A stretch of 64,000 nucleotides of DNA. Origin: Competibacter sp963695105 (GTDB taxonomy: Bacteria > Pseudomonadota > Gammaproteobacteria > Competibacterales > Competibacteraceae). Location of the stretch: assembly GCA_963695105.1 (NCBI GenBank), contig CAVOGC010000055.1, positions 248,001 to 312,000 of the forward strand, in the 5' to 3' direction. This document shows positions 19,004 through 27,519 of this stretch, piece by piece. The number at the start of each line of letters is the position of its first letter. Position 1 is the first letter of the stretch. Made by a program: the position numbers and the translations under genes. A model generated the notes under the pieces. It was not told the origin of the DNA and ran no database searches. It saw only the letters and a program-made list of their open reading frames with translations.

Positions 19004-20347
19004 TCATTTTTCGCGCCCCTGACGGTAGCGAAAGACGAGGCCGGTTCCGTCATGTCGCTCATGCAGACTCAACATGCCTCCCAAGCGGATCGCCGCTTCC
19101 CGGGCGATCACCAATCCGAGCCCGCTGCCTTCGCCGTCGGCGCCAGACATCCGATAGAAGGCATCGAGCACCCGCTCGCGCTCCGAGGCTGGAATCCCGG
19201 GACCGTTATCCACGACCTCGATGACATCGTCCTTCTCATCGGATAGCAGTCGAAGTGTCACTTCACCGCCTACCGGGGTGTACTTCAGCGCATTTTCCAG
19301 CGCATTTCTCACAATCAACCGCAGCGCTTCCCTGGAACCGCGCATGGAAAGCGATGCCGTTTCCTCAAGGCCCAGGTCGATACCCTTGGCCTCGGCCAAG
19401 GGCAGGTGTTCGGCCATCAGTTCGCGCGCCAGCACCGAAACGTCGACCGCTGACGCTTCGGCATCGCTGGCCTGGGTTCGGGCAAGGCTGAGCAACTGTT
19501 CAGTCAGATGGCGCGCGCGCTCGATACCGTCCTGAAGCGGAACCACGCGCTCACGCACGGCATCCAGCGATCCAGCGTGCAACAGGTTCTGGGCCTGTAA
19601 GGACAGCGCGGTCAGCGGACTGCGAAGTTCATGGGCGGCGTCCGCGATGAAACGTCGTTGCTGCCCGATCAAGAGATTGACCCGCGCCAGCAAGCGATTG
19701 ATGGCATGTACAAAAGGGGTGATTTCATCCGGGAGATCATCGTCGGCGATGGCTTGAGGCCGATCCGCCGGCTGCTCGTCGAGGCTTCTGGAGAGCTGAG
19801 TAATGGGCGCCAACTCGCTGCGAACAATCCGCACGATCAGCCAAACCAACAATGGCAGAAGCAGCAGCAAGGGAATCAGTGTCTGCAGGGCGCTGTTGAC
19901 CGCAATCTCGTCGCGCGCGGCGGTGAGTTGAGCCACCACCAAACGCCCCCCCGTTTCCGTATCTCGAACAAATACCCGCAGATCCCCGGAATCGCTATTT
20001 AGGGTATGGAGGCCCGGCAACAGATCGCCGGCAAACCACGCCGGCCTTGAGTTTTGCGACAGATGAATCCAAGCCGGCATTGAATCCCGCGGCAAATGAA
20101 TAACGATGATGCGGGATTCAGGATCGCTGATCGGGATACTTTTGGTATCTTGAAGCGATAACTTCGGCAATGAAAATTGGCCCGTGTCGCCGACATCGAG
20201 CGCGGCAACCTGCCGTAGCATGTCGTCCTGAAATTCCGTGGCTTCGAAATATGCAATGCCGAAAGAGGCCAAAGCCGCCACCAGACCGGCAAACACGATG
20301 ACGCTTCCCAACGTCATCGACAGATGCCGCCGCAAGGATCGTTTCAT
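19004..20347 (-). CDS. Two-component sensor histidine kinase (PmrB/QseC-like)
   Basis: A 447-residue kinase with an N-terminal helix (about 12-33), a periplasmic sensor region (about 34-150), a second helix (about 155-175, LIPLLLLLPLLVWLIVRIVR), a HAMP-like linker, a HisKA H-box AAHELRSPLTAL (His239), an N-box NALENALKYTP, and the ATP-lid motifs DNGPGIP and GSGLGLVI. Its start overlaps the response-regulator stop. Location directly upstream of arnT suggests it controls lipid A modification, as PmrB does. The sensed signal cannot be read from the sequence; no acidic iron-binding ExxE cluster stands out. Confidence 0.93.
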   Translation of the reverse strand: MKRSLRRHLSMTLGSVIVFAGLVAALASFGIAYFEATEFQDDMLRQVAALDVGDTGQFSLPKLSLQDTKSIPISDPESRIIVIHLPRDSMPAWIHLSQNSRPAWFAGDLLPGLHTLNSDSGDLRVFVRDTETGGRLVVAQLTAARDEIAVNSALQTLIPLLLLLPLLVWLIVRIVRSELAPITQLSRSLDEQPADRPQAIADDDLPDEITPFVHAINRLLARVNLLIGQQRRFIADAAHELRSPLTALSLQAQNLLHAGSLDAVRERVVPLQDGIERARHLTEQLLSLARTQASDAEASAVDVSVLARELMAEHLPLAEAKGIDLGLEETASLSMRGSREALRLIVRNALENALKYTPVGGEVTLRLLSDEKDDVIEVVDNGPGIPASERERVLDAFYRMSGADGEGSGLGLVIAREAAIRLGGMLSLHERHDGTGLVFRYRQGREK

Positions 20348-21006
20348 ATCGGTTTTTCCACCATCCAGCCCGCGCCGCGGACATTCTTGATGATGTTGGA
20401 ACCCAGCTTCCTGCGCACACCGTGAATCAGGAAATCCACCGCATTGCTCTCCACCTCCTCGTTCCAGCCATAGATACGCTCCTCCAGTTCGGCGCGCGCG
20501 AGAATTGCGCCGGGCCTCAGCAAGAGTGCCTGCAATAGGGCAAACTCACGCGCGCTCAGCACCTCCACGACATCACCGCGGCGCGCTTCGCGGGTGGTCG
20601 GGTCAAGGGTCACCTGGCCGTTGGTGAGCAAGGCTGTGGCTTGCCCGCCCTGGCGGCGGATAATCGCGCGCAACCGGGCCAGCAGCTCGTTGAGATTGAA
20701 AGGCTTTACCAGATAGTCATCGGCTCCGAAATCCAACCCCTTGATCCGGTCGTCCACCCCGTCACGCGCCGTGATGACGATGACCGGCACTGCGTTACCC
20801 GCTTGGCGCAGGCGGCGCAGCACGTCCAGTCCATCGCGCTTGGGCAGGCCCAGATCGAGCAACACGGCCTGGTGCTCAGCGCTTTCGAGCACATTGCTCG
20901 CCGTGGCGCCATCCTTCACCCAATCCACGGCATAAGCGGCATCCTTGAGGGCGACGGATACCGCTTCACCGATCATCGAGTCATCTTCGACCAGCAGGAT
21001 ACGCAT
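20344..21006 (-). CDS. OmpR-family response regulator (PmrA/QseB-like)
   Basis: A 220-residue regulator. The receiver domain begins MRILLVEDDSMIGEAV, with phosphoacceptor Asp51 in LLDLGLPKRDG and switch residues VITARD and LVKPFN. It is followed by an OmpR/PhoB winged-helix domain ending SNAVDFLIHGVRRKLG then RGAGWMVE. The start is placed at ATG 21006 because a GAGA-type ribosome-binding site fits it better than the ATG two codons upstream. Its stop overlaps the kinase start (ATGA). It probably regulates arn and the neighbouring membrane and PepSY genes. Confidence 0.94.
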   Translation of the reverse strand: MRILLVEDDSMIGEAVSVALKDAAYAVDWVKDGATASNVLESAEHQAVLLDLGLPKRDGLDVLRRLRQAGNAVPVIVITARDGVDDRIKGLDFGADDYLVKPFNLNELLARLRAIIRRQGGQATALLTNGQVTLDPTTREARRGDVVEVLSAREFALLQALLLRPGAILARAELEERIYGWNEEVESNAVDFLIHGVRRKLGSNIIKNVRGAGWMVEKPI

Positions 21007-21150
21007 GATCATTCTCGCGGTTGATGAGCGGTGTCATTCTCTTGCCCATCCTCTTCGGATCAACCCGGCAAAGATCGTCCGATAGGGCGGAAACAACAGA
21101 CACATCAGCGGCGCGATCAGCCTTGTCACATCGGCTGCTGATCGAGACCG

Positions 21151-21942
21151 TCAGATGGATTCATTGGCGGGTTGTCCGAGCACGTCCCGCCGGGTGACGG
21201 TCAGGTAAATCACCAGACCCGCGATAGTCGAAAGGAAGATTGCGCTCGTGACCACCGTACCCAAGCCCAGGCCGCCGTCGGTAACGGATTGCGATAGGTA
21301 GTCGCCAAATGATGCGCCGAGCGGCCGCGTCAGGATGTAGGCGATCCAGAACGCCAGAACGGCATTGGCCTTGAAGCCGTAATACGCGAAAGAGACGATA
21401 CCGATCAGCGCGCCGAACATCAGTGTCGAGTTGGCATAGCCGAGATTTAAACCTTCCGCGGCAAGGTCGCCTGCCGCGGTGCCCAGCGCGAACGTGAATA
21501 GAATGGCCGCCCAGTAGAACAACTCGCGTTTTGTCGTGAAGATGGTATGGATCGACAGCGTTCTCTCGCTCGCGTACCAGACGGCGAAGGTTGCCAGCAA
21601 GGCCAGACTGAAGGCAATGGTCGTCGTTTCCAGCGGGACACCGAAATTGTCCACGAGGTTATCGGTGATCAGCGTGCCCACCACGCTGATCAGCACGACC
21701 GCCAACCAATACATCCAGGGTACGTATTGACGGGCTCGCAGTTGCACGACCAGGAAAACCGCTAACAGCACACTCATGACGACCGATGTGCCGGTCAGGC
21801 CGAAATGCAAATTGAAGTTGAGAAAATCGGCGGCGGTCTCGCCAACGGTCGTTGCCATGATCTTGATGATCCAGAAGTAAAGCGTAACTTCCGGGACCTT
21901 GTTCAGCATCTGCATCGCGTCTTCGCGCATGAGGGTTTTCAT
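21151..21942 (-). CDS. COG4705-type polytopic membrane protein
   Basis: A 263-residue protein with about eight hydrophobic helices. It begins MKTLMREDAMQMLNKVPEVTLYFWIIKI and carries repeated acidic membrane motifs TVGETAADFLN, GTLITDNLVDNFG and LGTAAGDLAAEG. This repeated T-x-(G/D)-(E/D) plan is that of the COG4705 family of uncharacterised membrane proteins. A GGGAGAA ribosome-binding site precedes the ATG. It lies upstream of the two-component system, in line with PepSY, and in many bacteria these four gene types travel together. Transport of an ion is plausible, but the substrate is unknown. Confidence 0.82.
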   Translation of the reverse strand: MKTLMREDAMQMLNKVPEVTLYFWIIKIMATTVGETAADFLNFNLHFGLTGTSVVMSVLLAVFLVVQLRARQYVPWMYWLAVVLISVVGTLITDNLVDNFGVPLETTTIAFSLALLATFAVWYASERTLSIHTIFTTKRELFYWAAILFTFALGTAAGDLAAEGLNLGYANSTLMFGALIGIVSFAYYGFKANAVLAFWIAYILTRPLGASFGDYLSQSVTDGGLGLGTVVTSAIFLSTIAGLVIYLTVTRRDVLGQPANESI

Positions 21943-22041
21943 GTCGATTCTCCCGTGGGCTTTCAGTGGCGTCTGTTCCGATCCACTAGAGGGAAAAGCC
22001 GGGGTAGTGACGCTACCTCGACATCACAACGACCTGGACGC

Positions 22042-22401
22042 TCAATCATCCTTATCATTGTCGTTGCCGTGGTCGTCCCGGTCATGGTCAGTCCCGTGAT
22101 CGGCCTTATCCTCAACGGCGGCGATGACCTGGCCGCTCATCGGGTCAACCTTCACGTCCATGACGCTCTTGTCCTTGACCACTTCCACCTCGAACACCGA
22201 TTGGCCTTTTTCGTGCTCGTACTCGGCCTGGGAAGCCTTGCCGCCGACATGCTGTTCGGCGGCGGCCACGGCCTGCGTCAGACTGATCTTCGCGCCTGCG
22301 ATGGCCAAGGCGTCGTTCTCAACGGATTCCGCCGCATAGGCGCTGCCGATGGCAGTGGTGGCAAGCGCGGCCAGGACCACTCGATAGATTTTGCGGTTCA
22401 T
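22042..22401 (-). CDS. Periplasmic PepSY domain protein with His/Asp-rich tail
   Basis: A 119-residue secreted protein. The signal peptide MNRKIYRVVLAALATTAIGSAYA is cleaved before AESVEND. A PepSY domain follows (ISLTQAVAAAEQHVGGKASQAEYEHEKG then VFEVEVVKDKSVMDVKVDP), and the tail is rich in His and Asp (DHGTDHDRDDHGNDNDKDD), suggesting divalent metal or cation binding. The start ATG at 22399-22401 has a GGAG about eight bases upstream; a GTG three codons earlier is less likely. It is the first gene of a likely PepSY-COG4705-regulator-kinase transcript. Confidence 0.88.
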   Translation of the reverse strand: MNRKIYRVVLAALATTAIGSAYAAESVENDALAIAGAKISLTQAVAAAEQHVGGKASQAEYEHEKGQSVFEVEVVKDKSVMDVKVDPMSGQVIAAVEDKADHGTDHDRDDHGNDNDKDD

Positions 22402-22410
22402 GAGGATCAC

Positions 22411-22661
22411 TCCTTCAGGTCACGCGGATATTCGCGTTGTGCTGAAGATAGCGATCAAGAATTAGGGGAGAGTTAGCTGACGAGTGTCAGCAGAAGTTTT
22501 CTGAGAGAGAGGGACGGTGATGACCGATCAACTTCCGACAGGTGCTTTATATTGCATATCCGCAGGGTTCAGAGAGATTATGTTGATACTCGGGGCCGCC
22601 ATTCACCGGTAATTTTTCGTCTCCGAATATGATATCTATTTGAATTTAAAGATGAAGCACT
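22411..22661. other. Intergenic region upstream of the PepSY gene, with small hairpins
   Basis: A 251-base gap between the GT9 gene end and the PepSY start. It contains a perfect 6-bp hairpin, GCTGAC-GAGT-GTCAGC (22476-22491), and a CGCG-flanked element (CGCGGATATTCGCG). It marks the transition from GC-rich to A+T-rich DNA. It should carry the PepSY promoter, but no confident -35/-10 pair was identified. Confidence 0.4.
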
Positions 22662-23900
22662 TCACACAACGCCATCACGCGGAACACTTTTTTTCAGCGC
22701 ATCGCGCAATCGTTCCAGCACCATCTCCGGCTTGATAACCTTTAGGCACCTATTATCAGTGCAGGGTGTCCGCCGATGGTTTGCGGCGCTCACGCAGGGC
22801 GAACAGGCAAGCCCGGCATAAATCGGCGTGCTGTTGCCCAGAGAGCCGTACAGTCGGGGCGTCTCGGGACCGAAGATGACAAAGGTACGCAGCCCGGTCA
22901 CCGCGGAAAAATGACCAGGTCCTGAATCGTTGGTCAGCATGATTTCGGCGATTTGGTATAGCGCCGGCAATTCTTGCAGCGAAAGACAGCCGGCAAAATT
23001 AACGCAGCGCTCGTGCCCTACCTGCCGCTTCAAATTTTCCGCCTCGTCCCGTTCCGCCGGAGCACCCGTAATCAAGACCAGCAGATCTGCATCATCAACC
23101 AACAAGCCGCGCATCACCGTCACAAAATAATCGGGCATCCAGCGCCGCTGGGGCAACAAATCGCTGGCGTTAGGATTAATCAGTACAACCCTACAACGCT
23201 TTTCATCGTAGGCAGGATATTCACCACGGATACGATCATTCATCATTGACAGGGAATTTTCGCTGACCTCGGCCTTAGCTAACTCGATCTCGCTATCGGA
23301 TATCAGCGTCTTGGAAAAAGGCATCTCTTCCGAATCCGCCAAGGCTGCATTAACCAAGGCTATAAAATTCTTGGCGATGTGCAAATGCGGGTTATAGGCT
23401 ACCCGACGGGTCAACATCTCTCCCCGATACAGCCCTTCATTGTAAAATGAATGGAAGCCGATTCTATTCACCGCCCCAGAAAAGCCTGTCAACAGAGCCG
23501 TATAACGGGAAAACAGCTCCAAGTCGATAACGGTGTCGATCCTGCAACGGCGCGCCCAAAACAGAAAGCGCAGCGTATCAACCATCAGATTTAACAAGCG
23601 ATCTTCCCGGATAATAAAGATATTGGCTCTTGGAATAGTATTTAATAGATATAAACTGGCTACGTTGGCCTTGAAAATCAGGAAATACAGTTCCGAGTCA
23701 CCCTTTTGCTGCATTATTCTCATGGCAGGATCCGCCAAGATCGTGCTGCCCATTTCCGATAATTCAATAAAGAGCGTTTTTTGCGGACATACATTCTTTT
23801 TCTTGTAAAATAAGCCGACGAAGCGGATAAGACCAGTCGCAAAAAAGCAGAGTGGAATCCCAGCAAGATAATCGATCTTGCGCATGACATTGATTTTCAT
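22662..23900 (-). CDS. Glycosyltransferase family 9 (heptosyltransferase-like) protein
   Basis: A protein of about 412 residues with the two-Rossmann GT9 fold. The N-terminus carries a short hydrophobic stretch, then KTLFIELSEMGSTILADPAM, the acceptor-loop motif usually written LxxxGDxxxxTP. The C-terminal half has VLINPNASDLLPQRRW and the ADP-heptose binding LTNDSGPGHFSAVTGLRTFVIFG. The end has several Cys residues (CSPCV, CTDNRC). It probably adds a sugar to LPS core or another glycan. ATG 23900 with a GGTGGA upstream is preferred over a GTG three codons earlier. Base composition is A+T-rich compared with its neighbours on the left. Confidence 0.85.
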   Translation of the reverse strand: MKINVMRKIDYLAGIPLCFFATGLIRFVGLFYKKKNVCPQKTLFIELSEMGSTILADPAMRIMQQKGDSELYFLIFKANVASLYLLNTIPRANIFIIREDRLLNLMVDTLRFLFWARRCRIDTVIDLELFSRYTALLTGFSGAVNRIGFHSFYNEGLYRGEMLTRRVAYNPHLHIAKNFIALVNAALADSEEMPFSKTLISDSEIELAKAEVSENSLSMMNDRIRGEYPAYDEKRCRVVLINPNASDLLPQRRWMPDYFVTVMRGLLVDDADLLVLITGAPAERDEAENLKRQVGHERCVNFAGCLSLQELPALYQIAEIMLTNDSGPGHFSAVTGLRTFVIFGPETPRLYGSLGNSTPIYAGLACSPCVSAANHRRTPCTDNRCLKVIKPEMVLERLRDALKKSVPRDGVV

Positions 23901-23948
23901 AATATCCACCAGTCGGCCATCATATTGCCTGCCTCGTTATTCATTCGC

Positions 23949-24899
23949 TTAAAACACACGATGACGACCTTTAAGATAGATAGCTAATCCAGGCAAGCTA
24001 ACTATAATTAGTGTAAATCCATATATAATCGACATCGCCAAGATCGCTGACTTATCAGCGCCTATTAAGGAAAATAATCCCACCAAAGCGCCTTCACGCA
24101 CTCCCCATCCAGCCAAGGAAATAGGAATAATCGTTAAGTAAATAGCCGGTGGCACGATCACAAAGTAAGTCACCAAATCATATTGCAAGCTCAGCGCCCA
24201 ACCAGTAATATAAAAAACCAACATCGCAAGCAATGGAATCAGCAGCGATGAGATTAGCAAAAGCACACGATTAAACAAAAACGCTTGATGCAACCTTGCG
24301 GAGATTGCTTTTACGATAGATAATTTAGGATAACGATCAAGCCAGGGAAGATACTTTAGAGAGACGACAAACACAACGGCAATCGCACCAGTAGCGACTA
24401 ACACTAAAGTCACATGATAAACCTGAACTGGCAGCAAATCCGGATTAAATACATATGCTAGCAAATTAAGAAACATTAAAGCGGCCAAGCCCAAAACCCT
24501 ATCCAGAACAATCCCATATAAAGCGTCTCTTTTACGAAAGCCTTGGCTGGCCATGTCAAGCACTCTCACAGCATCGCCTCCAATGCTGGTCGGTAGCCCT
24601 TGATTGAAGAACATAGCCTTAAAATAGCTACGCCAATAGAACGAAAAAGACTGACCAAAATGGAGGTTTTGCATAATGAGTTGCCAGCGATAGGCCGATA
24701 CTGTGGTGCTGCCGAATTGCACCATGAGTGCTGCCGCCAACAAATCCAACTTGACCTGCTTCAGCGTCTCCCATACCTGTTGGATATTGATCGAGCGCAG
24801 GATAAGCAAGAAAATCGACAACGTCACCAAGACTCGAATTAATAGCTTGATGGCATCGGTGGAGAAAGCGGCTTGGATGTTTTGTTTACTGGGGAACAC
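23949..24899 (-). CDS. Flippase-like lysylphosphatidylglycerol-synthase TM domain protein (UPF0104/AglD-like)
   Basis: A 316-residue protein with about eight helices. Diagnostic features are SAYRWQLIMQNLHF, SYFKAMFFNQGLPTSIGGDAVRV, DRVLGLAALMFLNLL and ISLAGWGVREGALVGLFSLIG. This is the LPG_synthase_TM family, a set of membrane proteins often encoded with glycosyltransferases and thought to help move or use lipid-linked substrates. The start codon is GTG. It lies between the GT39-type and GT9 genes on the minus strand and shares their A+T-rich composition. The exact substrate is unknown. Confidence 0.85.
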   Translation of the reverse strand: MFPSKQNIQAAFSTDAIKLLIRVLVTLSIFLLILRSINIQQVWETLKQVKLDLLAAALMVQFGSTTVSAYRWQLIMQNLHFGQSFSFYWRSYFKAMFFNQGLPTSIGGDAVRVLDMASQGFRKRDALYGIVLDRVLGLAALMFLNLLAYVFNPDLLPVQVYHVTLVLVATGAIAVVFVVSLKYLPWLDRYPKLSIVKAISARLHQAFLFNRVLLLISSLLIPLLAMLVFYITGWALSLQYDLVTYFVIVPPAIYLTIIPISLAGWGVREGALVGLFSLIGADKSAILAMSIIYGFTLIIVSLPGLAIYLKGRHRVF

Positions 24900-24914
24900 G
24901 GAAAATATTTACAG

Positions 24915-26921
24915 CTAACTAGTAGTGTGGTTAGTAGCAGACGGCCTATTATCGGCGGCAGGTTGGCTTCGATAGCCTTTCACCATGCGATAGTAATAAA
25001 GACCGATCTGCCGGCCATTTTTGTAGATCTTAATCTCTTTAATCTCTTGCGCTTGCTCTACACGGGAAAGGACGTTTTCACTAGTTAAGTCGGCTCTATT
25101 TCTGCCAACCAATAACAAGGTCTTGTTATTTTGCTCATCCATGGGAAACCAATGTTCATACATCAGGCCATTCCCATCAAATAGATGCCAACTGGATGTT
25201 TGAAATGCAGGATTACGCTGTAATTTTTTGCTGGAAGACTCAACTGCTTTAGTGCGATAAAAGGCAAGGCCACTGGCTACTCTATTCCTATCCATGCCAA
25301 CAATTAATATTTTTTCACCTGTCTCATGCTCAAGATGATCTACCAGTGTTTGAATTTCACGCCCAAAAGCGTTCCATCCCAATAAATGATAGTTGTATGG
25401 ATAAGAAAACCCCGGAAACCCCAGCGCCAAGTAATGCAAAAAAACACCATATAGAAGTAGACAAATAACAATCGTCGCTGGCCAAGCACGCTGGACCCAT
25501 CCAAAGAGTCTATTCAAACCGAATCGCAAGTTATCCGCTACGGTCAGCGCCATATAAGGAACGATACCCAGCCAGCATGGCGCGGTCCAGTGAAACTTGG
25601 TTTCTCTGAACAAACTGAGTAATACAAACACTGAAACCGGCAATAAGGTCAGGATTACCAATAAAGCGTAACCACGCTTCGCTTGCGTATCCACTGGATG
25701 ACCAGCAGTCTCGCCACCTCCTGATAAAACAATTTTCTTATATAAAAGGATCGCGGTTAGCGACAGGACGCCAGTGGGTGTAATAATCAGGATTATCGTC
25801 CCTATCAGATAAGGCAGGGAAAACTCAAATTGATCGGCTACCCTACCACGACTCTGATACAAAAACGAGGCCCACTCATGATTAGCATTCCAGATAATAA
25901 CGGGTAAAAATATTATCAGGGCAATGGCAACCGCAGCATAGGGTTCCAGCCGCATAAGCCATTTCCTCGCATCGCGATCAATCAGCACAAAAGTGAATGC
26001 GGCGATGCCCAATAGGGCTATAGTATATTTTGCCAACATGCCCAGCCCAATCGCAAGACCGACTCCTACCCAAGCGACTCGTGATTCACGAATCAGTGCT
26101 TGATAAAAAAAATAAAGAGCCATTGCCCAACAAGCTACTAACGGAGCGTCGGGGGTCATCGCCCAACCTACCGCGAAGTAGGCGGGTAGTACGGCGATCA
26201 GCAGGACTGTTTGATTATCTTTCGATTTATTACAGGCAAGACCAGTTAGTTTGTATAAAGAAATGGCTGTTATAAACCAGCATATAAAAGCGCCAAACCG
26301 AACTGCAAATTCATTATTTCCGATCAGGTTAGTAAAGAGCGCAATGATCCAGGCAACCATCGGCGGATGATCTAAATATCCTATATCCAGATGCATCGCA
26401 TAATTCCAATAATAAGCCTCCTCGTAAAAAAGTTCTGGCGCGCTCAAGTATAAAAGCCGCAGAATAATTGAATATAAAATAAATCCAATCCAATAATAGC
26501 GCCACTTATTAACAGATTTTTTTTGAAACTCTAAATAAAAAACACCGTAGTTGGCGGAAAAATACAATACTGAAGAGATAAAAATGCAAAAGTATATAGC
26601 TAAATTAGAGGATATCTCTGGAAAACTAATCAAAGAGGATAGGATTCCACCTCGCAAAAAAAGCATCAATAAAGTAATGATAAAAAACTCTATCGACCAA
26701 CTTAATTTTTGTCTAAAACCGTTAACTCTCTTTAACCAAGCTTGAATCAATAAATATTGGGTGGCTGCTGCCGACAGAAAACCTGCGATATGCGCAACAA
26801 CCAATAAATCAGATTGATTAAAGAGGACAAAAAAAACCGCCAAGTCAACGGCGGATGCCAACAAGCCTATCAATAATAGCCAACCTCTATTAATTGACGG
26901 CCTCTCAGTTTCTACCAACAC
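24915..26921 (-). CDS. GtrA domain fused to a GT39/ArnT-like membrane glycosyltransferase
   Basis: About 668 residues with two parts. Residues 1-145 are a four-helix GtrA-like domain (LLLIGLLASAVDLAVFFVLFN ... SANYGVFYLEF). From about 150 it is a PMT/ArnT-type glycosyltransferase: APELFYEEAYYWNYAMHLD followed by YLDHPPMVAWIIALFTNLIG, with VGWAMTPDAPLVACWAM and a C-terminal soluble domain (about 530-640). The EEAYYW and DHPPM motifs are the catalytic and sugar-phosphate loops. The start is uncertain: GTG 26921 has GGGGAG ten bases upstream; TTG 26939 is an alternative. GtrA proteins are usually separate partners that flip lipid-linked sugars, so a fusion suggests flipping and transfer in one polypeptide. 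Confidence 0.85.
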   Translation of the reverse strand: MLVETERPSINRGWLLLIGLLASAVDLAVFFVLFNQSDLLVVAHIAGFLSAAATQYLLIQAWLKRVNGFRQKLSWSIEFFIITLLMLFLRGGILSSLISFPEISSNLAIYFCIFISSVLYFSANYGVFYLEFQKKSVNKWRYYWIGFILYSIILRLLYLSAPELFYEEAYYWNYAMHLDIGYLDHPPMVAWIIALFTNLIGNNEFAVRFGAFICWFITAISLYKLTGLACNKSKDNQTVLLIAVLPAYFAVGWAMTPDAPLVACWAMALYFFYQALIRESRVAWVGVGLAIGLGMLAKYTIALLGIAAFTFVLIDRDARKWLMRLEPYAAVAIALIIFLPVIIWNANHEWASFLYQSRGRVADQFEFSLPYLIGTIILIITPTGVLSLTAILLYKKIVLSGGGETAGHPVDTQAKRGYALLVILTLLPVSVFVLLSLFRETKFHWTAPCWLGIVPYMALTVADNLRFGLNRLFGWVQRAWPATIVICLLLYGVFLHYLALGFPGFSYPYNYHLLGWNAFGREIQTLVDHLEHETGEKILIVGMDRNRVASGLAFYRTKAVESSSKKLQRNPAFQTSSWHLFDGNGLMYEHWFPMDEQNNKTLLLVGRNRADLTSENVLSRVEQAQEIKEIKIYKNGRQIGLYYYRMVKGYRSQPAADNRPSATNHTTS

Positions 26922-26939
26922 CTTTGACAGTCTCCCCAA

Positions 26940-27519
26940 TCAATTCATTAAGCCGTGATTTCTCTGCTATCGGTGACGTTCCAAACGTGGGACATAAAGA
27001 TCATCAACCTTTTGGATTAATATTCATTCTTAGCCCAGCACCCACGCCCGAAGTACTATTCGGTCACCTTCGAAGCCGGCTACGCCCGAAACAGCGGCGT
27101 CAGTCGCCGATGGGCTCCCCCAACAGCGATAGTACGGCGGCTGATAATAGCCCGGCGATGGCGGTGGCGGATAGTAATAACCCAGCGGATAGTGATAATA
27201 ATCCCGCCACCGCTGGGTCATCGCCGCGTCAGGTGATGCAGCCCACCACCTGTCGACGGCAACCAGGCCAACCGGCACGGGCGACACGGGCGACACGGGC
27301 GACACATGTTGCCCGCACAAGCAACACCCGCGGCAGTCCGACAAATCCGATGCTGTACGTCCGAAGCACAACCCGCCTCCACAAGCAGGCAAACGCTGGC
27401 GCCAGATCGACCGCCCACGGTGGTCAGCGGGGTTTCCCGGTCTGGAAAGCTCTATAATTTTTCCAGTCTTCGGGTTGTAATTTCGCGGGTTGAGCGGGCT
27501 ATCCACTTGGAAGAGATCA
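26940..27519. other. 580-base stretch without a confident gene; Tyr/Pro-rich minus-strand frame
   Basis: Open frames on both strands are long here but none has a recognised domain. A minus-strand frame (about 27030-27480) ends in a Tyr/Pro-rich tail (HYPLGYYYPPPPSPGYYQPP), which resembles small secreted proteins, preceded by Cys-rich sequence in two alternative frames. A 9-base tandem repeat (GCGACACGG, about 27281-27305) is also present. A small exported protein with an indel is possible but cannot be established. The mscS promoter should also lie here. Confidence 0.3.

Noticed and set aside
27281..27305. Three copies of a 9-base unit (GCGACACGG), considered as the start of a CRISPR-like or VNTR array
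   Set aside because: There are too few and too short copies with no spacers; it is only a small tandem repeat.
26894..27457. A 187-residue plus-strand frame between the GtrA-GT39 gene and mscS
   Set aside because: It has low-complexity Ser/Asn/Ala/Pro repeats and no domain or ribosome-binding site; a minus-strand Tyr/Pro-rich frame is at least as likely, so neither is called as a gene.
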